DNA from: an uncultured Prevotella sp.
GTDB taxonomy: Bacteria > Bacteroidota > Bacteroidia > Bacteroidales > Bacteroidaceae
Length of the DNA stretch: 10,082 nt
Direction of reading: 5' to 3'
NCBI GenBank assembly: GCA_937892695.1
Contig: CALBJK010000245.1
Span: 1-10,082 of the forward strand
Shown here in pieces: positions 6,913 through 10,082 of the stretch. A program made the position numbers and the translations under genes. Numbering within the stretch: position 1 is the first letter of the stretch; the number at the start of each line of letters is the position of its first letter. Below the pieces are notes generated by a model. The model ran no database searches. It saw only the letters and a list, made by a program, of their open reading frames with translations, and had not been told where the DNA came from.

Positions 6913-7500
6913 ATGGCCTCCGAAAAGCTCATCACCGGCATCTATGGCGGGTCGTTCAACCCTATCCATAACGGTCATGTGGCTATTGCCCGCCAGATGC
7001 TACGTCATACCGACATGAAGGAAGTGTGGCTGATGGTGTCGCCCCAGAATCCTCTCAAAACGTCGTCTGCATTGCTTGACGACGGTCTTCGGCTCGATAT
7101 GGTCCGCAGGGCGGTGGCCGGAGTTGAGGGAGTGACGGCTTCTGACTATGAGTTTGCCTTGCCGCGTCCTTCTTATACGTGGACTACGCTCCAGTCGCTC
7201 TGCCGCGACTATCCCGAGCGTGAGTTCGCTCTGATTATCGGAGCCGACAACTGGAAGCTCTTCGACCGCTGGTATCACGCTTCGGACATCATCGCTACGC
7301 ACCGCATTTTTATTTTTCCACGGCGTGGATACTCTGTCGATGCATCGTTATTGCCGTCGGGTGTCAGTCTGGTCGACACCGGATTATACGACGTTAGCAG
7401 CACTCAGGTGCGCCAGGACGTAGCCTACGGCGATGATATCAGCAAACTTGTTCCTTACGAAATTGTCGGACTGGTGAACAAGTATTATTCCCGTAGATAA
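6913..7500 (+). CDS. nadD: Nicotinate-nucleotide adenylyltransferase NadD
   Basis: NadD joins nicotinate mononucleotide and ATP to form deamido-NAD, the penultimate step of NAD synthesis. The 195-residue protein has the nucleotidyltransferase signature GGSFNPIHNGH (12-22, the T/HxGH type), PQNPLK (44-49), RPSYTWTTL (85-93), FALIIGADNW (105-114) and the second ATP-binding motif SSTQVR (162-167). The fit is to nicotinate rather than to pantetheine adenylyltransferase, which is shorter and lacks the IIGADNW motif. The start is 4 bases after the gmk stop, and TAAGGA overlapping that stop is one of the few Shine-Dalgarno-like sites in the window. It is the last gene of the unit and faces the histidine kinase, with 44 bases between stops and no clear terminator hairpin there. 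Confidence 0.96.
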   Translation: MASEKLITGIYGGSFNPIHNGHVAIARQMLRHTDMKEVWLMVSPQNPLKTSSALLDDGLRLDMVRRAVAGVEGVTASDYEFALPRPSYTWTTLQSLCRDYPEREFALIIGADNWKLFDRWYHASDIIATHRIFIFPRRGYSVDASLLPSGVSLVDTGLYDVSSTQVRQDVAYGDDISKLVPYEIVGLVNKYYSRR

Positions 7501-7544
7501 TGGTAATGTCGTTTTCTGATTTATAGTTAAATAGAAAACAATCC

Positions 7545-8672
7545 TTATTTGAACACCAGTTCAAATGTCACTTCCCTTTTTTCTTTATTTTGTTTCAAGC
7601 TTATCGAGCCGTCGCTCATGCGCATTATCTGGCGCGAGAGCGACAGACCGATGCCGCTGCCTTCTTTTTTTGTGGTGAAGAACGGCACGAATATGTGCTG
7701 TGCCACGTCGTCGGGTATAGGTTCGCCAACGTTGGTTATGTCGACGACGGTGTTGTCCATGTCGTTGATAAAAGCCCGTATGGAGATAGGGTCGGACGGC
7801 GATGTGGCCTGAACGGCGTTTTTCAAGACATTGGTCATCACGTGGGCTATGAGTCCTTCGTCTGCGTATATCATCATGTCGTCTGGTTCCACACTTATGT
7901 CGATACGCCGTCCGGTGAGCGAAGCCATTCGCTCGGCAAAAGGCTTGAAGTAGAACAGGTCGGGTTTGGGTGTTGGTACGTGGGTGAACTTGCGGTAGTT
8001 TTCGACAAAGGCTATCAGTTCGCGACCGGTCTTGTTGATGGTTTCCAGACCGTCGTGCTGTTCGCCTCGAGTGTTCTTGAGCAGTGTCGCGCTGAGCGAA
8101 GTGATTGGTGTGACGGTGTTCATAATCTCGTGTGTGAGTACACGAATCAGCTTCACCCACGAGTCTACCTCGCGGTTGGCCAGTTCTTTGTCTATGTCGC
8201 TCACGGTGAAGATGCTTACTTTCTTGCCTTTCAGCCTGGCTTCGGTCTCATGTACAGACAGTCCGCTTTTCCATAGTTGGTTTCTTATCTGGTCCAGATG
8301 GGTTAGTACCTTGTTGTCAAGTAGTTTTTCGGCGGCTCTATTATGCTGCAGTATGTTGCCTTTTTCGTTCACTACCAGGATGCCGGTGTCTGCGGCATTG
8401 ATTATCTGTTCGTAGTATTTCTCGCGTTCGAGGGCTTCGTCTCGCGCCCGTTGCAGAATGCGTTTGATGCGGTTGAGCGACATGTTCATCAGCCGGTCGG
8501 CTCCTGTCACGCCCTCGGTAGCGAAGTTGAAGGAGTAGTCGATGTTGTCGATAGCGTCGAACATGAACTTCACTTTCTCGATGTTGCGCCGGTATTTGCG
8601 CCAGAGTCTGACGTAGGCGGCTGCAGCAACGATAGCTAAGAGCACTACGATTACGGTGTACGTGTCGTTCAT
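7545..8672 (-). CDS. PAS-containing sensor histidine kinase, NtrB/NtrY type
   Basis: This 375-residue kinase has one N-terminal membrane segment (about 6-24) and no periplasmic sensor domain. A basic RLWRKYRR stretch and a probable coiled coil (about 60-90) lead into a PAS-like domain (about 88-165, IINAADTGILVVNEKGNILQHN). The phosphoacceptor is H181 in VLTHEIMNTVTPI, an NtrY-like HExxN box. The ATPase domain has the N box NVLKNAVQA (281-289), an F box FVPFFTTK (328-335) and G2 GSGIGLSLSRQ (338-348). The G1 box reads ITNVGEPIP, with Asn and Pro where DxGxG is usual. It should phosphorylate the regulator encoded just upstream, whose stop overlaps its ATG in ATGA, so they are one operon and probably translationally coupled. 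The signal is likely cytoplasmic or membrane-derived; its identity cannot be told. Confidence 0.92.
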   Translation of the reverse strand: MNDTYTVIVVLLAIVAAAAYVRLWRKYRRNIEKVKFMFDAIDNIDYSFNFATEGVTGADRLMNMSLNRIKRILQRARDEALEREKYYEQIINAADTGILVVNEKGNILQHNRAAEKLLDNKVLTHLDQIRNQLWKSGLSVHETEARLKGKKVSIFTVSDIDKELANREVDSWVKLIRVLTHEIMNTVTPITSLSATLLKNTRGEQHDGLETINKTGRELIAFVENYRKFTHVPTPKPDLFYFKPFAERMASLTGRRIDISVEPDDMMIYADEGLIAHVMTNVLKNAVQATSPSDPISIRAFINDMDNTVVDITNVGEPIPDDVAQHIFVPFFTTKKEGSGIGLSLSRQIMRMSDGSISLKQNKEKREVTFELVFK

Positions 8673-10003
8673 AGGCCGTAACGTTTAATCTTGTTGTACA
8701 GAGTCTGTCGCGATATGCCCAGCCGTGAGGCCACGAGCGAGAGATTGCCGTCACACTCGCTTATGGCTCGTTCTATCATTGAGCGTTCCATCTGGTCGAT
8801 AGTCTGCGACTCTTCGGGGCGTATACCCGGACGGGAGTTGCCGCATTCTATGTAGTCTTGGCCGATGGTGTGGCCGTCGGCCAGAATCACTGCCTTCTCT
8901 ATCGAGTGCTCCATCTCGCGTATGTTGCCGTACCACGGCAGCGAGCGAAGCCGCTCCTTGGCTTCGTCCGAAAACGTCATATCGGTCTTGTTGTACATGT
9001 CTGCATACTTGCGCAGGAACCGTTCGGCCAGAGCTACGATGTCGTCCTTGCGTTCGCGCAGCGGCGGCAGATGCAGCTGTATGGTGTTGATGCGGTAGAG
9101 CAGGTCTTCTCGGAACTTTCCCTGAGTCACCATCTGGGTCAGATTGCGATTGGTGGCGCATATCAACCTGATGTCGATGGGTATCTGCTTGCTTCCGCCC
9201 ACGCGCACTATGCTGCGCCGTTGCAGGGCGGTGAGCAGTTTGGCCTGGAGCGCGTAGGACAGATTGCCTATCTCGTCGAGGAAGAGCGTGCCGCCTTCGG
9301 CCAGCTCAAACTTGCCTGGTCGGTCGGACTTGGCATCGGTGAAAGCCCCCTTGACGTGGCCGAACAGTTCGCTCTCGAAAAGAGTCTCGCTTACGGCTCC
9401 CATGTCGATAGGCATCATCACCCCCTTGGCGCGTCGCGAGAGCCGGTGTATCTCGTTGGCCAGAACCTCCTTGCCCGTGCCGTTCTCGCCTGTGATGAGG
9501 ATATTGGCATCGGTGGCTGCCACTTTCTCTACCATTGTCCTAAGGTCGGTCATGGCCGTGCTCGTGCCCCAGAACATGCCGCCGGGGCTTTGCGTAGAAC
9601 CGTTGTGTGCGACATTCTGGTGTTTGTCGCGGGCGTCGCATAGCGTCTCTGTCATGCGGTCGTTGTCCCACGGCTTCACGATGAAGTCGGCAGCTCCCTC
9701 CTTTATGCCTTTCACGGCGAGGTCGATGTCGGCGTAGGCGGTGAAGAGCACCACCTCGGTTTGTGGCCGTGCGGCCTTTATCTCGTGCAGCCAGTAGAGA
9801 CCTTCGTTGCCCGAATTGATGCCGCTGGTGAAGTTCATGTCCAGTAGCACCACGTCGGGCCGCATTTCCCGTAACCGTGCCGGAATGTTGGCGGGGTTGG
9901 AAATGGCGGCGATGTCCTCGAAACTGTCTTCTGCGAGCATTTTGACGGCAGTCAGAATGTTGCGGTTGTCATCTACAATGAGTAGGGAGCCTTTACGTTT
10001 CAT
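8669..10003 (-). CDS. Sigma-54-dependent NtrC-family response regulator
   Basis: This 444-residue regulator has three parts. The receiver domain (about 5-120) has D11, D12, phosphoacceptor D55, T88 and K110. The AAA+ domain (about 145-380) has Walker A GENGTGKE (172-179), Walker B GTLFLDEIG (238-246) and the arginine-finger region FREDLLYRINTIQLHLPPLRER. A Fis-type helix-turn-helix closes it (about 419-442, GNLSLVASRLGISRQTLYNKI). Phosphorylation should drive oligomerisation, so that ATP hydrolysis opens sigma-54 promoters. The sigma-54 contact loop is GAFTDA (219-224) rather than GAFTGA. I chose the ATG at 10003, whose MKRKGSLLIVDDN start is standard; an upstream TTG at 10054 would run through the promoter. 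No target gene with a convincing sigma-54 site is visible here. Confidence 0.94.
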   Translation of the reverse strand: MKRKGSLLIVDDNRNILTAVKMLAEDSFEDIAAISNPANIPARLREMRPDVVLLDMNFTSGINSGNEGLYWLHEIKAARPQTEVVLFTAYADIDLAVKGIKEGAADFIVKPWDNDRMTETLCDARDKHQNVAHNGSTQSPGGMFWGTSTAMTDLRTMVEKVAATDANILITGENGTGKEVLANEIHRLSRRAKGVMMPIDMGAVSETLFESELFGHVKGAFTDAKSDRPGKFELAEGGTLFLDEIGNLSYALQAKLLTALQRRSIVRVGGSKQIPIDIRLICATNRNLTQMVTQGKFREDLLYRINTIQLHLPPLRERKDDIVALAERFLRKYADMYNKTDMTFSDEAKERLRSLPWYGNIREMEHSIEKAVILADGHTIGQDYIECGNSRPGIRPEESQTIDQMERSMIERAISECDGNLSLVASRLGISRQTLYNKIKRYGL

Positions 10004-10029
10004 TAATGTCAGTTTTCTTGTATTTGATG

Positions 10030-10037
10030 CAAAGATA
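10030..10037 (-). promoter_or_regulatory. -7 promoter box for the two-component operon
   Basis: On the minus strand this reads TATCTTTG, a full TAnnTTTG match, 26 bases before the response regulator ATG. That points to housekeeping-sigma transcription with a short leader rather than sigma-54 control of the operon itself. A TTTG lies only 3 bases upstream (minus strand, 10044-10041) and a TTG 14 bases upstream, so no well-spaced -33 element is present. Confidence 0.5.
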
Positions 10038-10049
10038 GTGCAAACGAGC

Positions 10050-10075
10050 GGCAAGAGAGCTTGCTCTCAGTTGCC
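10050..10075 (+). repeat. Imperfect inverted repeat upstream of the two-component operon
   Basis: GGCAA-GAGAGC-TT-GCTCTC-AG-TTGCC forms an 11-bp stem with a 2-base bulge (AG, 10069-10070) and a TT centre. It covers the place where the -33 element of the minus-strand promoter at 10037 would lie, so it is a candidate operator. It could also be the end of a gene arriving from the right, but no T-run follows on either strand. The strand is given nominally. Confidence 0.55.
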
Positions 10076-10082
10076 CGAGTGC

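Noticed and set aside
7590..8276. Plus-strand open frame of 228 codons opposite the histidine kinase
   Set aside because: It is antisense to the kinase motifs, with a valine- and histidine-rich composition typical of reverse-strand shadows.
8858..9643. Long plus-strand open frame of 261 codons opposite the response regulator
   Set aside because: It is antisense to an unmistakable NtrC-family gene, and its translation has no recognisable domain; a codon-bias shadow.
10004..10054. TTG start at 10054 extending the response regulator by 17 residues
   Set aside because: The extension covers the TATCTTTG promoter box, and receiver domains start at the MKRKGSLLIVDD position.
10050..10066. Possible sigma-54 promoter GGCA...TTGCT on the plus strand near the right edge
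   Set aside because: The GG to GC spacing is 11 rather than the strict 10, and the match is explained by the inverted repeat. A minus-strand GG-N10-GC in the same place lacks the TTGC half.

Overview
The window looks like an ordinary stretch of a Bacteroidales chromosome, most likely Prevotella-like. The pointers are A-rich translation starts with few Shine-Dalgarno sites, TAnnTTTG-type -7 promoter boxes in the gaps, a SusA-type GH13 enzyme, a yicC-gmk-nadD cluster and an NtrC-type response regulator with a GAFTDA loop. Genus-level placement is inference from protein style, not a search.

Layout. (1) Positions 1-1940, minus strand: a neopullulanase/SusA-like alpha-amylase gene ending in a strong hairpin terminator (9-49). 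One frameshift near 1567-1580 breaks it into an N-domain fragment and a catalytic fragment. It also starts directly at the mature domain, with no signal peptide. (2) Positions 1941-2259: a divergent gap with identical back-to-back -7 boxes and an exactly 11-bp-phased array of six TTTGC boxes leading into the next gene. (3) Positions 2260-5326, plus strand: a tight unit of queH (queuosine tRNA modification), a UPF1/IGHMBP2-like SF1 helicase (4-base ATGA overlap) and a small conserved-looking unknown protein 5 bases later. (4) Positions 5412-7500, plus strand: yicC, gmk and nadD, covering RNA turnover, GMP kinase and NAD synthesis, behind a clear -7 box at 5382-5389. (5) Positions 7545-10003, minus strand: a two-component system, response regulator first, then a membrane-anchored PAS histidine kinase, joined by an ATGA overlap. 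A -7 box and a large imperfect inverted repeat lie upstream at the right edge.

The two-component pair converges on nadD with only 44 bases between stops. No mobile elements, CRISPR, tRNA or rRNA were seen. I found no convincing undescribed multi-gene system. The observations most worth a second look are the 11-bp-phased TTTGC array upstream of queH, the broken leaderless amylase, and the helicase-linked unknown protein.
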